Assembly (NCBI RefSeq): GCF_000013625.1 | Contig: NC_009659.1 | Span: forward strand, 1,488,001-1,552,000 | Origin: Janthinobacterium sp. Marseille | GTDB taxonomy: Bacteria; Pseudomonadota; Gammaproteobacteria; Burkholderiales; Burkholderiaceae_D | Reading direction: 5' to 3' | DNA: 64,000 nucleotides | Shown: piece after piece, positions 1 through 9,995 of the stretch | How positions within the stretch are numbered: the first letter of the stretch is position 1 | Layout of the letters: each line of letters begins with the position of its first letter | Position numbers and translations under genes: made by a program | Notes under the pieces: generated by a model | Database searches by the model: none | The model's input: only the letters and a program-made list of their open reading frames with translations | What the model was told of the DNA's origin: nothing

Positions 1-2
1 CC

Positions 3-2561
3 ACCAAGCTGCAGGAAGCGCTCGCTGATGCGCAAAGCCATGCAGTAGGCAACGATAATCAATATATAGAACCGGTACACGTGCTGGTCGCCCTGTTAAG
101 CCAGGACGACAGCAGCACGCGCTCGCTGTTGCAACGTGCCGGTGCCAACATCAATGGCATGACCACTGCGCTACGCAGTGCACTCGATCGCCTGCCCAAG
201 GTCTCCGGCACCGGCGGTGAAGTGCAGATCGGGCGTGACCTCAGTTCGCTGTTGAACCTGGCGGACAAAGAATCACAAATGCATGGCGACCAGTTCATCG
301 CCACTGAAATGGTCTTGCTGGCGCTGACTGAAGATAAGTCAGAGGCAGGCAAGATTGCACGTGAAAACGGCTTGACGCGCAAGGCGCTGGAAGCCGCGAT
401 CAAGGCTGTGCGCGGCAGTTCAAAAGTGGATTCGGCGGATGGCGAAGGCCAGCGCGAAGCCCTGAAAAAATACACGCTGGACCTGACCGAGCGCGCCCGT
501 ATCGGCAAGCTGGATCCGGTTATCGGTCGTGACGATGAAATCCGTCGCGCGATTCAGGTATTGCAACGTCGCTCGAAAAACAATCCGGTCTTGATCGGTG
601 AGCCTGGCGTCGGTAAAACCGCCATCGTCGAAGGCCTGGCGCAACGTATCGTCAACGGCGAAGTACCGGACAGCCTGAAAGGCAAACGCGTGCTATCGCT
701 GGATATGGCTTCACTGTTGGCCGGCGCCAAGTATCGCGGCGAATTCGAAGAACGCCTGAAAGCGGTACTCACCGAACTGGCCGAGGATGAAGGGCAGACC
801 ATCGTCTTCATCGATGAAATGCATACGCTGGTAGGTGCAGGCAAGGCTGAAGGCGCGATGGATGCAGGCAATATGCTCAAGCCGGCATTGGCACGTGGTG
901 AGCTGCACTGCGTCGGCGCCACCACGCTGGATGAGTACCGCAAATACATCGAAAAGGATGCAGCACTGGAACGTCGCTTCCAGAAAATCATCGTGGCTGA
1001 ACCGACGGTGGAAGCAACCATTGCCATCCTGCGCGGTTTGCAGGAAAAGTATGAGCTGCATCATGGCGTTGATATTACTGATCCGGCTATCGTCGCAGCG
1101 GCTGAATTGTCGCATCGCTACATTACTGACCGCTTCTTGCCGGACAAGGCGATCGACCTGATCGATGAGGCTGCATCCAAGATCAAGATAGAACTCGATT
1201 CCAAGCCGGAAGTAATGGACAAGCTGGACCGTCGCGTCATCCAGCTGAAGATTGAGCGTGAAGCCATCAAGAAAGAAAAAGATGAAGCTTCGCAAAAACG
1301 CCTGGCCCTGATCGAGGAAGAGATAGAACGCCTGGGTCGAGAGTATGCGGATCTGGAAGAAATCTGGAAAGCCGAGAAATCATCGGCGCAGGGCAGCCAG
1401 CACATCAAGGAAGAAATTGAAAAAGTGCGTCTGCAAATGGAAGAGGCAACGCGCAAGAGTGACTGGCAGCGTGTCTCTGAATTGCAGTACAGCACCTTGC
1501 CGCAACTGGAAGCACAACTGAAAAATGCGGTGAAGGGCGAAGTGTCGGCAGGCAAACCGCAATTGGTGCGGACCCAGGTTGGCGCTGAAGAAATTGCCGA
1601 GGTCGTATCACGTGCCACCGGTATTCCGGTTTCACGCATGATGACCGGCGAGCGCGAGAAATTATTGCAGATGGAAGATGCGCTGCATAAGCGCGTGGTT
1701 GGCCAGCATGAAGCGATTGTCGCGGTGTCGGATGCGATCCGTCGCTCGCGTGCCGGCCTGGGTGACCCTGATCGGCCATATGGTTCCTTCATGTTCCTCG
1801 GACCTACCGGTGTCGGTAAGACCGAGCTGTGCAAGGCGCTGGCTTCCTTCATGTTCGATACCGAGGATTCGCTGATTCGCATCGATATGAGTGAATTCAT
1901 GGAGAAGCATTCGGTTGCCCGCCTGATCGGTGCACCACCTGGTTATGTCGGCTACGAAGAGGGCGGTTACCTGACCGAAGCGGTACGGCGCAAACCGTAC
2001 TGCGTGATCCTGCTGGATGAAATCGAAAAGGCGCATCCGGATGTGTTCAACGTCTTGCTGCAAGTACTCGACGATGGGCGTATGACGGATGGGCAGGGAC
2101 GTACGGTGGACTTCAAGAATACTGTGATCGTCATGACTTCCAACCTTGGTTCTCACAAGATCCAGTCAATGGAAGGCAATGAACCGGCACTGATCAAGAT
2201 GGCGGTAATGGCTGAAGTGCAAGGTCACTTCCGGCCGGAATTCATCAACCGTATTGATGAAATCGTCGCGTTCCATGCGCTGGATGAAAAGAACATCGGT
2301 TCGATCGCGAAGATCCAGCTGCAGGTTCTGGAAAAACGCCTGGCGCGTATGGATATGTCCATGGACGTTTCGGAAGATGCACTGCAAAAAATCGCAGAAG
2401 CCGGTTTCGATCCTGTGTATGGTGCGCGTCCGTTGAAACGTGCTATCCAGCATCAGATAGAAAATCCTTTATCCAAGGCTATCCTGGAAGGGAAGTTTGG
2501 ACCGAAGGATGTGATCTCGCTCGACGTGCAAGACGGCGAGCTGGTGTTCACCAAGAAGTAA
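3..2561 (+). CDS. clpB: Chaperone ClpB (AAA+ disaggregase), 5' end outside window
   Basis: Hexameric ATP-dependent disaggregase that works with DnaK/DnaJ to resolubilise aggregated cytoplasmic proteins after heat stress. The reading frame is open from the first bases. The first visible residues ([12 protein letters not shown]) align with about residue 8 of E. coli ClpB, so only about 7 codons are missing; the GTG at 81 is internal. Visible in order: N-terminal Clp repeat domain, first AAA+ module with Walker [10 protein letters not shown], a coiled-coil middle domain rich in Lys/Glu (about 400-530), second AAA+ module with Walker [10 protein letters not shown], and the C-terminal D2-small domain. 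The middle domain and the lack of a ClpP-binding loop separate it from ClpA. The 852 visible residues fit the usual length of about 857. A strong terminator follows. The promoter is outside the window. Confidence 0.97.
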   Translation, partial: TKLQEALADAQSHAVGNDNQYIEPVHVLVALLSQDDSSTRSLLQRAGANINGMTTALRSALDRLPKVSGTGGEVQIGRDLSSLLNLADKESQMHGDQFIATEMVLLALTEDKSEAGKIARENGLTRKALEAAIKAVRGSSKVDSADGEGQREALKKYTLDLTERARIGKLDPVIGRDDEIRRAIQVLQRRSKNNPVLIGEPGVGKTAIVEGLAQRIVNGEVPDSLKGKRVLSLDMASLLAGAKYRGEFEERLKAVLTELAEDEGQTIVFIDEMHTLVGAGKAEGAMDAGNMLKPALARGELHCVGATTLDEYRKYIEKDAALERRFQKIIVAEPTVEATIAILRGLQEKYELHHGVDITDPAIVAAAELSHRYITDRFLPDKAIDLIDEAASKIKIELDSKPEVMDKLDRRVIQLKIEREAIKKEKDEASQKRLALIEEEIERLGREYADLEEIWKAEKSSAQGSQHIKEEIEKVRLQMEEATRKSDWQRVSELQYSTLPQLEAQLKNAVKGEVSAGKPQLVRTQVGAEEIAEVVSRATGIPVSRMMTGEREKLLQMEDALHKRVVGQHEAIVAVSDAIRRSRAGLGDPDRPYGSFMFLGPTGVGKTELCKALASFMFDTEDSLIRIDMSEFMEKHSVARLIGAPPGYVGYEEGGYLTEAVRRKPYCVILLDEIEKAHPDVFNVLLQVLDDGRMTDGQGRTVDFKNTVIVMTSNLGSHKIQSMEGNEPALIKMAVMAEVQGHFRPEFINRIDEIVAFHALDEKNIGSIAKIQLQVLEKRLARMDMSMDVSEDALQKIAEAGFDPVYGARPLKRAIQHQIENPLSKAILEGKFGPKDVISLDVQDGELVFTKK

Positions 2562-2583
2562 TAAATTAATGTAGTAATCGAAG

Positions 2584-2617
2584 AGCCCGCCATATGATGA
2601 ATATGGCGGGCTTTTTA
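2584..2617 (+). terminator. Rho-independent terminator of clpB
   Basis: Perfect 12-bp stem AGCCCGCCATAT / ATATGGCGGGCT with a 5-nt loop (GATGA), followed by TTTTTATTTT on the plus strand. It starts 22 nt after the clpB stop. It lies between clpB and the convergent putA; only the plus side has a T-tract, so it mainly serves clpB. Confidence 0.92.
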
Positions 2618-2626
2618 TTTTGAGAT

Positions 2627-5600
2627 TCAGGCGCTGATGGTCATCAGGCTGGCGTTGCCACCAGCTGCAGTCGTGTTGATGCAGAGTGCTCGTTCGGTCA
2701 CGAGGCGCCAGAGTGGGATGGCATGAGGAAACGAAGTGCTGACGACTGATACGATGGCACCCCTGCGTGCTGCCAGCGCCGTGCGTAAATCAGGCTTGTG
2801 CTGTCCCTGTTCCAGCAAGGCGAGTCGCAGCTCGCCGGATTCGTGTTGCTGCTCAATAACAATCATGTCGGCGCGTAGCAGTGTGGGGAAATCGGCAGGC
2901 AACAGGAGTGCGGTACTTTGCAATAGGACGACTTGATTACCGGTGGCGTAGACCGCAACCAATTGATGCAACAAGGCTTGCGTCGTTTCGGCGACGCACA
3001 GTACTGCACCGCGGGCGCTGAAGTGCAGGGTGTTTAATTCGCCGGTCACACCCTGCAATTGCATGGTCTTGCCGTACAGGCTGGTATGCGCGTATTCGGC
3101 GATCAACTTGCTGAGCTCCTGCTGCTTGTGCTTCATGCTCCACAGCAGGAATTCAGTCAGCGTGCTTTGCATCTGTTTGGTTTCATCTGCATCTTCATCA
3201 CCCTTTACTGCTATCCCTGCGAGACTGATGCTTTCTCGTTGCAGGCGTTTCAGATATAAGGGGCCGCCAGCTTTAGGTCCGGTGCCGGACAAGCCTTCAC
3301 CACCAAAGGGCTGGACCCCGACTACGGCACCGACGATATTCCGGTTGACATAGATATTGCCGACCTGTGCATGCCGGACTACGTAATCTATGGTTTCATC
3401 GATGCGTGTATGTATGCCCAGCGTCAGGCCAAAGCCGGTCGAATTGATATCCATGAGCAGTTGCGGCAAGTCGTCGCGCCGATAGCGCAATACATGCAAT
3501 ACCGGGCCGAACACTTCGCGTTGCAATTCGTTGATATCGGCTATCTCTATGATGCAGGGGGCGACGAAGCTGCCGTTTGTCACAGGCAGAGGTAGTTGCC
3601 GTACTTGCTTGCCTGCCGCCTGCGCTTGTCGGATGTAAGCCTGCAAATGCGCTTGTGCTTCTGCATCGATTACCGGACCGACATCCGTTGCCAGGTGATC
3701 CGGGCGGCCTATCCGCAGTTCTTGCATTGCGCCATGCAACATCTGCAAAGTCTGTTCAGCTATATCGTCTTGCAGGCAGAGCACACGCAGGGCCGAGCAA
3801 CGCTGGCCTGCACTATCGAAAGCGGAACTGATGACATCGCGCACGACTTGCTCGCACAGAGCGGACGAGTCGACAATCATTGTATTTTGTCCGCCGGTTT
3901 CTGCGATCAGCGGAATGTCTTTCCCTTCGCTGATGCTGCGCTGTACCAGTTTGCGCTGGATGCTTTGTGCGACTTGCGTGGAGCCGGTAAAAACGACTGC
4001 GGATACACGTGGATCGGTGACCAGTTGCGCGCCTATGGTTTCACCGCTTCCCGGCAGAAACAGTAAAGCGTTTTCCGGCACACCGGCCTGATGCAAGAGT
4101 TGCACGGCACGGCAAGCGATCAAAGGAGTTTGTTCGGCCGGCTTCGCCAGCACGACATTAGCTGCTGCCAGCGCCGCGCTTACCTGGCCGGTGAAAATGG
4201 ACAAGGGAAAATTCCATGGACTGATACAGGCGACCAGGCCCAGGGGCTGGTTCGCATCAGAGGCGATGGCTTGCGCACTGTAGTAACGCAGGAAGTCGAT
4301 CGCTTCACGTAATTCACCTATCGCATTCGGCAATGTCTTGCCGGCCTCTCGTACCAGCAGGGCAATCAATTCAGTCGCATGTTGCTGGAATAGGTCTGCC
4401 GCTTGCAACAGGATGGCGGCGCGTTCTGCTATGGGTTTCGCTTGCCATGTATTGATGCCTGATGTGGCATGCTGCAAAGCCAGTTCGAGCACGGCGGCAT
4501 CCGCCTGCTGCACGGTGCCGACTACATCAGCATGATTTGCCGGGTTGCGTACTTCAATGCATGCGGACGATACTTGTGTACACGACGGTGCCGCACGCCA
4601 TTGCCATCGCGTGTAGGTGTTTAAAGCTTTGCCGAGTTCACGCAATGTAATTTCATCGCTCAAATCCATGCCGCTGGAATTGGCACGTTCCGGCCGGTAT
4701 AAATCTTTCGGCAAGGCCAGCGCAGGATGCGGTGCGCCGCCGAACTTTGCTGCAAGTGTGATCGGGTCTTGCAACAAATCTTCCGTGCTGATTTTATCGT
4801 CGACGATCTGATTGACGAAAGATGAGTTCGCACCGTTTTCCAGTAGGCGGCGTACCAGGTAGGCGAGCAGGGTTTCATGTGAGCCGACCGGTGCATAAAT
4901 ACGGCATGGCACATTCAAATACTCCGGGCCGACGATCTGGTCGTACAGGGTTTCACCCATACCGTGTAGACACTGGAATTCATAATCAGTCACTTGCATT
5001 GCTTGCGCCTGCTGGTAGATCGTAGCGACGGTCAGTGCATTGTGGGTGGCGAATTGCGGGTAGAACACATCGTTGGCGGCCAACAGCTTTTGCGCACAGA
5101 ATAAATAGGAGAGGTCGGTATAGGCTTTACGTGTGTAAACCGGATAGCCGGAGAGGCCGTCGACTTGTGCGCGTTTGATTTCACTATCCCAGTACGCGCC
5201 CTTGACCAGGCGCAGCATGAATTTCCTGCCGCTACGGTGGGCGAGATCGATCAGATAATCGATGACATACGGGCAGCGCTTTTGATACGCCTGCACCACG
5301 AAGCCCATGCCGTCGAAACCAGCCAGCTCGGCATCGAAGGCCAGCGCTTCCATCAAGTCCAGCGACAGCTCCAGGCGGTCCGCTTCTTCGGCATCGATAT
5401 TGAGGCCGATATCGTATTGCCTGGCCAGTAGCAGCAATTGTTTCAGGCGTGGCAGCAATTCCTGCAAGACGCGCGCACGTTGCGCACGTGCATAGCGTGG
5501 ATGCAAGGCAGAGAGTTTGACGGAAATACCGGGGCCACTACGTATGCCGCGTTGTGCGCCGGCCCGGCCTATCGCATGGATCGCGTCGGTATAGGATAGA

Positions 5601-6340
5601 TAGTAAGCATCGGCATCGGCAGCAGTCATCGCCGCTTCGCCCAGCATATCGTAGGAGTAGCGATAACCATGCGCTTCATGTGCAGGGCTTCTTTCCAAAG
5701 CCTCGCTTATCGTCTGGCCGGCGACAAACTGGCTACCCAGCATGCGCATTGCGAGGTCTGTGCCTTTGCGTATCAGCGGTTCACCGCCCTTGTTGATAAG
5801 ACGCGTCAGTGCGGCACCCAAGCCATCTTCACTCGCGCCATGCAGTAATTTACCGGTGATGAGCAAGCCCCAGCTCGCGGCATTCACAAACAGCGACGGC
5901 GATTCGCCCAGGTGGCGTTGCCAGTCACCTTTGCTGATTTTATTGGCAATCAGGCGATCCGCAGTTTGATGATCGGGGATGCGCAAGAGCGCTTCAGCCA
6001 GGCACATCAGTGCGATGCCTTCTTCCGACGACAGGGAGAATTCATGCATCAAGGCGTCGACGCCGGACGCACGGCTGCGTTTCGCGCGCACGGTTTCCAC
6101 CCATTGCTGCGCCAGGGTATGGCTCGCGTTTTGCAAGATGGAATCAGTTTTAATCTGCACCAGCAAGTTCTGTACCGCGGTGATTTCATCCAGCCGACAG
6201 GCATTGCTGATTGCGTCGCGTAGCGGTGTGGTGGGCACGGATACTTCAGCCGCGAGTGCCGCGAAGGGAAGGCTGGCAGCAGCCGTTTCACCTTGCCCGG
6301 TGGCCGATGAGTTTGTAAGGGAATTGCTGGTGGTCGCCAT
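2627..6340 (-). CDS. putA: Bifunctional proline dehydrogenase / P5C dehydrogenase PutA
   Basis: Oxidises proline to glutamate in two steps: an FAD-dependent proline dehydrogenase passes electrons to the quinone pool, and an NAD-dependent aldehyde dehydrogenase oxidises glutamate semialdehyde. The N-terminal half has the proline dehydrogenase barrel (GISVKLSALHPRY, RLVKGAYWDSEIKRAQ). The C-terminal half has the aldehyde dehydrogenase (SPWNFPLSIFTGQ, IAETGGQN, catalytic Cys in GQRCSALR). The end (NASLMTISA) matches the usual PutA tail. At about 1237 aa it is shorter than E. coli PutA (1320) because the N-terminal ribbon-helix-helix DNA-binding domain is absent, so it should not repress itself. 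I chose the ATG at 6340; a TTG five codons upstream (6355) is possible, and neither has a clear ribosome-binding site. Confidence 0.95.
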   Translation of the reverse strand: MATTSNSLTNSSATGQGETAAASLPFAALAAEVSVPTTPLRDAISNACRLDEITAVQNLLVQIKTDSILQNASHTLAQQWVETVRAKRSRASGVDALMHEFSLSSEEGIALMCLAEALLRIPDHQTADRLIANKISKGDWQRHLGESPSLFVNAASWGLLITGKLLHGASEDGLGAALTRLINKGGEPLIRKGTDLAMRMLGSQFVAGQTISEALERSPAHEAHGYRYSYDMLGEAAMTAADADAYYLSYTDAIHAIGRAGAQRGIRSGPGISVKLSALHPRYARAQRARVLQELLPRLKQLLLLARQYDIGLNIDAEEADRLELSLDLMEALAFDAELAGFDGMGFVVQAYQKRCPYVIDYLIDLAHRSGRKFMLRLVKGAYWDSEIKRAQVDGLSGYPVYTRKAYTDLSYLFCAQKLLAANDVFYPQFATHNALTVATIYQQAQAMQVTDYEFQCLHGMGETLYDQIVGPEYLNVPCRIYAPVGSHETLLAYLVRRLLENGANSSFVNQIVDDKISTEDLLQDPITLAAKFGGAPHPALALPKDLYRPERANSSGMDLSDEITLRELGKALNTYTRWQWRAAPSCTQVSSACIEVRNPANHADVVGTVQQADAAVLELALQHATSGINTWQAKPIAERAAILLQAADLFQQHATELIALLVREAGKTLPNAIGELREAIDFLRYYSAQAIASDANQPLGLVACISPWNFPLSIFTGQVSAALAAANVVLAKPAEQTPLIACRAVQLLHQAGVPENALLFLPGSGETIGAQLVTDPRVSAVVFTGSTQVAQSIQRKLVQRSISEGKDIPLIAETGGQNTMIVDSSALCEQVVRDVISSAFDSAGQRCSALRVLCLQDDIAEQTLQMLHGAMQELRIGRPDHLATDVGPVIDAEAQAHLQAYIRQAQAAGKQVRQLPLPVTNGSFVAPCIIEIADINELQREVFGPVLHVLRYRRDDLPQLLMDINSTGFGLTLGIHTRIDETIDYVVRHAQVGNIYVNRNIVGAVVGVQPFGGEGLSGTGPKAGGPLYLKRLQRESISLAGIAVKGDEDADETKQMQSTLTEFLLWSMKHKQQELSKLIAEYAHTSLYGKTMQLQGVTGELNTLHFSARGAVLCVAETTQALLHQLVAVYATGNQVVLLQSTALLLPADFPTLLRADMIVIEQQHESGELRLALLEQGQHKPDLRTALAARRGAIVSVVSTSFPHAIPLWRLVTERALCINTTAAGGNASLMTISA

Positions 6341-6417
6341 AGCCTGATGCACCAAGTAAATGATTCATCCTATATCAGACAGCATACAGCCGGAAATGCG
6401 ACGGTTAAAACAATTTT

Positions 6418-6436
6418 ATATTATCGGGAATAATAT
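6418..6436. promoter_or_regulatory. AT-rich inverted repeat upstream of putA
   Basis: Perfect 7-bp inverted repeat ATATTAT-CGGGA-ATAATAT, about 80 bp upstream of the putA start. The size and symmetry suit a regulator site for putA. The regulator is unknown, and the site could also be part of the promoter. Confidence 0.35.
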
Positions 6437-6457
6437 TGGTCGAGGCAGAAAATAAAT

Positions 6458-6499
6458 CCTGCATGAGGTATCCGGTACTCGTGGATAGCATCATGCAGG
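6458..6499 (-). terminator. Probable terminator of the TonB-dependent receptor gene
   Basis: Inverted repeat CCTGCATGA / TCATGCAGG enclosing an inner pairing of GTATCC with GGATA. Read on the minus strand, the hairpin is followed by ATTTATTTTC. It lies 36 nt beyond the receptor stop codon. Confidence 0.6.
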
Positions 6500-6534
6500 C
6501 TGGTTTGAGAGCTTAGCCAAGTCCGCCCGGCCAA

Positions 6535-8718
6535 TCAAAATAGATGTGACAGGCGAATATAGACTGAACGGTAGGTTGGCTCACTGACATGGCTGGTTTG
6601 CGTCAGTGCATTGGCAGTATTGAAGGTTTGTTTGATACGCTTTTCCTTGGGTGCGAACAGATTCAATGCAGACAGATTGATTGACGTTTGAGGTGTCAAC
6701 TGCGCGCGTGCACTCATGTCGAAGCGCTTGAGCGATGCAACTTTGTCGCGGACATAGGTATTGTTGGCCAGCCTGTAATGCTGGTCGTAACCGCTTGAAA
6801 AGTTTGTGCTGGCACCCAGCGTGGTTTTGATCGAGGGCAGGAACCAGTCCATGCCGAGGTTGGCGATGCGATCCGGCTGATCCAGGAAGCGACGTTTCTC
6901 TCCTGTCTGCTTCGATACCAGGCTGGTCTTTACGGCGGTCAGATTGGACCACAAGCTCAGGTTGCGTGAACCACCGACCAGATTGAAGGGCAGGCGAGCT
7001 TCCAGTTCTACACCATACATATTGCCATCACCGCTATTTTGCGGGCGTGATACATAGCGTGTGCCTTCCAGTGCGGTCATGTTTTCCAGCTTGTCTGAAA
7101 AATTGCGTCTGAAAGCCTTGGCACTCAGCAAGCCTTGGCGTCCAGCGATGAAATGATCGATTGCTACATCGTAGCCGACGATACTTTCCGGTCCTGCGTG
7201 CGGGTTACCGCCGCTATCAGGTCGCAAGAAGGAGTTTCCACCAACCGTGCTGACCGTTGGCGACAGATTGCGCAAGGACGGTCGACGCATTGTTTTGGCT
7301 ACGCCGGCACGTAAATCCGTGCTTGCGCTTAATGCCTGGCGCAGACTGATGGACGGCAGCAGAGAATTGTCATCCTTGATGCTCGCAGTGCCAAGGAAAT
7401 CGCGGGTGCGAGTGGATGCGCGCTCCTGTCGCACGCCCATCGTTAGGAGATTCCCCGGTAACAGGCGCATGCTGTCCTGGATGTAGAAGCTCGTAATATC
7501 TTCCTTAATGTTGTAGCGACGATTCATCGATGGTGTAGCTACCGTTCCGTTGATGCGATCAGCATTGTCTTCACTCCGTTCTTCCGTAGAGCGGCTGACA
7601 CCGTATTCAAAGGTGTGTTTGTCCAATGATGTAGTTGCAGATATCTTGGTTTTGAACAGGTCAAGGTCTATGGCATCAGAGCGTTGCCGGTCTTCTTTAA
7701 AGACACCTGCGTCGAAACGCCTGGAATCGCGTGTTGTGCTTTCACTCGCATCCTGGCGATCAAAGGACGCATTGATTTCTGTATTCGTCGTGAACTGATG
7801 CTTCCACGCACCGTAGAGACCCTTATTTTCGCGGGTGCGTTTGCGGTCCTCGTCGTCGAGACGGGTAACACCCTGTTGATCGGCCGCTAATCTGTGCGTA
7901 GTGTCCTTGCGATACTCGGTGGTGCGCAAATAGGACGGTTCAAATACCAGACTGTTGTCGCGATTGATATTGATGTCTATGCGTGGAGTGATGTTGGCTT
8001 GTTCAAAGCGGCGCTTGTTAATATTTAAAGTGCCGCCGGCAATCGCGGCACCACTGGCGTTGTTCAAGAATGTGTCGCGGCTTTCAGAGCGCCGTTGTTG
8101 CTGTACACCGCCGGTCAGTGTCAGGCGTATTTTTTCGCCGCCTGTACTGTAGTAAATCGTCGCATCACCGACCGGGCCATTGTGCTGCAATGCACCTGCA
8201 CCGACACTGACTTCATTCGGTAATGCCTTGCTTCCCTGTTTCAGGATGATATTCACCGTACCCGCAGCGCCTTGTGCGTCCTGGCTGGCGAGCGGTGTAT
8301 GCACGATTTCAATGCGTTCCACCATGGAGCTGGGGATGCGATCAACTTGTACCGTGCGTTCCGCACTGCCATCCAGGATGCGTCGACCATTGATCGTGAC
8401 TTGCGTGTATTCGCGGCCAATATTGCGTAGCTGGATTTCTCGGGCACGGTTGGCACCGGCAAAAGATACGCCCGGCAAACGACGCATCGCATCGCCCAGT
8501 GGTTGATCGCCAAACTGATTCAATTGCTCTGCATCGATGATGGTTTTTTGATTGATAGACTGGTGCCGTGCTTCATGTGCGCTTTGTGCGGCGCTATCGA
8601 TTTTGTCGGCAGTGACAGAGATAGCTGGCAAGGATGGATCGTTGCTCGTCTGCGCGAAAACTGTATGGGATATGAGTGCGGCGAGTATCGCCACGGTTTT
8701 TCGTTGGAAGGGGATCAT
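6535..8718 (-). CDS. TonB-dependent outer-membrane receptor
   Basis: A 727-aa outer-membrane transporter for a scarce ligand, powered by TonB/ExbBD. It has a signal peptide (about residues 1-22, ending VFA before QTS), then a TonB-box-like segment (ISVTADK) and a plug domain (GDAMRRLPGVSF, REIQLRNIG, VTINGRRI, VERIEIVHTP, GTVNIILKQG). A long beta-barrel ends in Phe (IRLSHLF), the usual outer-membrane insertion signal. There is no N-terminal signalling extension, and no FecI/FecR-type genes lie beside it. The gene stands alone between putA and metR, so the substrate cannot be told; iron-siderophore is the commonest for this shape. An AT-rich inverted repeat lies upstream at 8839-8862. Confidence 0.9.
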   Translation of the reverse strand: MIPFQRKTVAILAALISHTVFAQTSNDPSLPAISVTADKIDSAAQSAHEARHQSINQKTIIDAEQLNQFGDQPLGDAMRRLPGVSFAGANRAREIQLRNIGREYTQVTINGRRILDGSAERTVQVDRIPSSMVERIEIVHTPLASQDAQGAAGTVNIILKQGSKALPNEVSVGAGALQHNGPVGDATIYYSTGGEKIRLTLTGGVQQQRRSESRDTFLNNASGAAIAGGTLNINKRRFEQANITPRIDININRDNSLVFEPSYLRTTEYRKDTTHRLAADQQGVTRLDDEDRKRTRENKGLYGAWKHQFTTNTEINASFDRQDASESTTRDSRRFDAGVFKEDRQRSDAIDLDLFKTKISATTSLDKHTFEYGVSRSTEERSEDNADRINGTVATPSMNRRYNIKEDITSFYIQDSMRLLPGNLLTMGVRQERASTRTRDFLGTASIKDDNSLLPSISLRQALSASTDLRAGVAKTMRRPSLRNLSPTVSTVGGNSFLRPDSGGNPHAGPESIVGYDVAIDHFIAGRQGLLSAKAFRRNFSDKLENMTALEGTRYVSRPQNSGDGNMYGVELEARLPFNLVGGSRNLSLWSNLTAVKTSLVSKQTGEKRRFLDQPDRIANLGMDWFLPSIKTTLGASTNFSSGYDQHYRLANNTYVRDKVASLKRFDMSARAQLTPQTSINLSALNLFAPKEKRIKQTFNTANALTQTSHVSEPTYRSVYIRLSHLF

Positions 8719-8838
8719 GATCAGCCTGTCTGAAATGTCTCGGGCTGGCTGGCGGTAGGCTGGGCTGGCGATTACGGAGTTGTAGCCGAACCTGGAAGGG
8801 TATTTTTCACAGGTTGGTAACGACGAAGATTGCGGACT

Positions 8839-8862
8839 TAATAATAGTGAGGAATATTATTA
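8839..8862. promoter_or_regulatory. Inverted repeat upstream of the TonB-dependent receptor
   Basis: Perfect 8-bp arms TAATAATA / TATTATTA with an 8-nt spacer, about 120 bp upstream of the receptor start and 110 bp past the metR stop. The AT-rich dyad is loosely like a Fur box (GATAATGATAATCATTATC), but the spacer differs, so Fur control is only a guess. Confidence 0.3.
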
Positions 8863-8974
8863 TTTGTTCCAGAATCGTCCCGTTATTCTCTGCACGCACA
8901 GACCTTGCGTGATTTTTGAGGGGACTCTGGCAGAAGGATGGATGTTTAAGGTGCTGCCATGTGCGTGCACATCA

Positions 8975-9895
8975 TCACAGCAATTCCACGCTATCGAGGT
9001 TCAGGTAACAGCTTTCCCGGGTGGTCGTGACAAAGTCGGCGAGATAGGGCTTCTCGGAAGTTTCCGGCAGGCAGGCGGCATACAGGCGCCCGGTCAAGCC
9101 CTCGCGCGTGATGCGTTTGGCTTTGACGTAGTCACGATTCAGGTAGTTTTGCGCCGCCCAGACCGGCAGGGTCGCGATGCCGCGTCGGCTCGCCACCAGC
9201 TGCAGCATGGCGACCGTCAGTTCGGTGGTGCGGCGTGCAACCTGCACACCTGCCGGTTTCAATACCTGGCGCACGACATCCAGCATGTCATCCGGTACCG
9301 GATAAGTGATCAGCGTATCGCCGATGAAATCTTCCGCCGTCAGGAATTCCTTATCGGCCAGTGGGTGGTCATGTGCGACCAGGGCGACAATTTCAAAACG
9401 GAACAGTGCGTGGTAATCGACTTTTTCATCAGGATCGATTTCGGCCACGATGGCGACATCGGCCCGGTGTTCATATAGCAGACCGACCGGATCGGCCTGG
9501 AAACCGGAGACGATATCGAGTTCGACTTCCGGCCAGCGGCCGCGGAATACATCCATCGCCGGCATTAGCCAGTCGAAACAGGTATGGCATTCGACCGCGA
9601 TGCGCAGCTGTCCGGCGACACCTTGCGCCAGCCGCACCAGGTCGCGCTCGGTCTCGGCGACTTGCGGCAAGACGGTATCTGCCAGCTTCAGCAGCCGTTC
9701 GCCGGCCGGGGTGAAGCGTACCGGCGTCGACTTGCGTTCGAATAGCGGCGTGCCGTGATGATCTTCCAACTGCTTGATTTGATGGGATAAAGCAGATTGG
9801 GTGACATTTAGCAGGGCGGCCGCGCGCAGCAGGTTGCCCGCCTCGCGCAGGGCCAGCAGGGTTTTCAGGTGCCGTAATTCAAGGATGGATTGCAT
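8975..9895 (-). CDS. metR: LysR-family regulator MetR
   Basis: Homocysteine-responsive activator of methionine synthesis genes. It has 306 aa, a normal LysR length: a winged-helix DNA-binding domain at 1-60 (LNVTQSALSHQIKQLEDHHG, FTPAGERLL), a linker helix, then the effector-binding domain starting near QLRIAVECHTCFDWLMPA, which is typical of MetR. It is divergent from metE with about 100 bp between starts, the classic metR-metE arrangement. The ATG at 9895 lies directly beside the MetR-box-like site, which suggests autoregulation as well as metE activation. Confidence 0.94.
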   Translation of the reverse strand: MQSILELRHLKTLLALREAGNLLRAAALLNVTQSALSHQIKQLEDHHGTPLFERKSTPVRFTPAGERLLKLADTVLPQVAETERDLVRLAQGVAGQLRIAVECHTCFDWLMPAMDVFRGRWPEVELDIVSGFQADPVGLLYEHRADVAIVAEIDPDEKVDYHALFRFEIVALVAHDHPLADKEFLTAEDFIGDTLITYPVPDDMLDVVRQVLKPAGVQVARRTTELTVAMLQLVASRRGIATLPVWAAQNYLNRDYVKAKRITREGLTGRLYAACLPETSEKPYLADFVTTTRESCYLNLDSVELL

Positions 9896-9897
9896 TA

Positions 9898-9910
9898 TGA
9901 ATTTTACTCA
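9898..9910. promoter_or_regulatory. MetR-box-like site between metR and metE
   Basis: TGAA-TTTTA-CTCA matches the MetR consensus TGAA-N5-TTCA with one mismatch. It is centred in the divergent promoter region, almost touching the metR start codon and about 90 bp upstream of metE. Confidence 0.5.
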
Positions 9911-9995
9911 TGATGAATCTGAATATTTATCGTTTGAATCATAGTCTATCCTCGCGCAAGATGGCAAGCTTCGAAAATCTATATTGGAGCAGGGC

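Noticed and set aside
81..83. GTG as start of clpB
   Set aside because: The frame is open upstream to the window edge, and those residues match the ClpB N-terminus.
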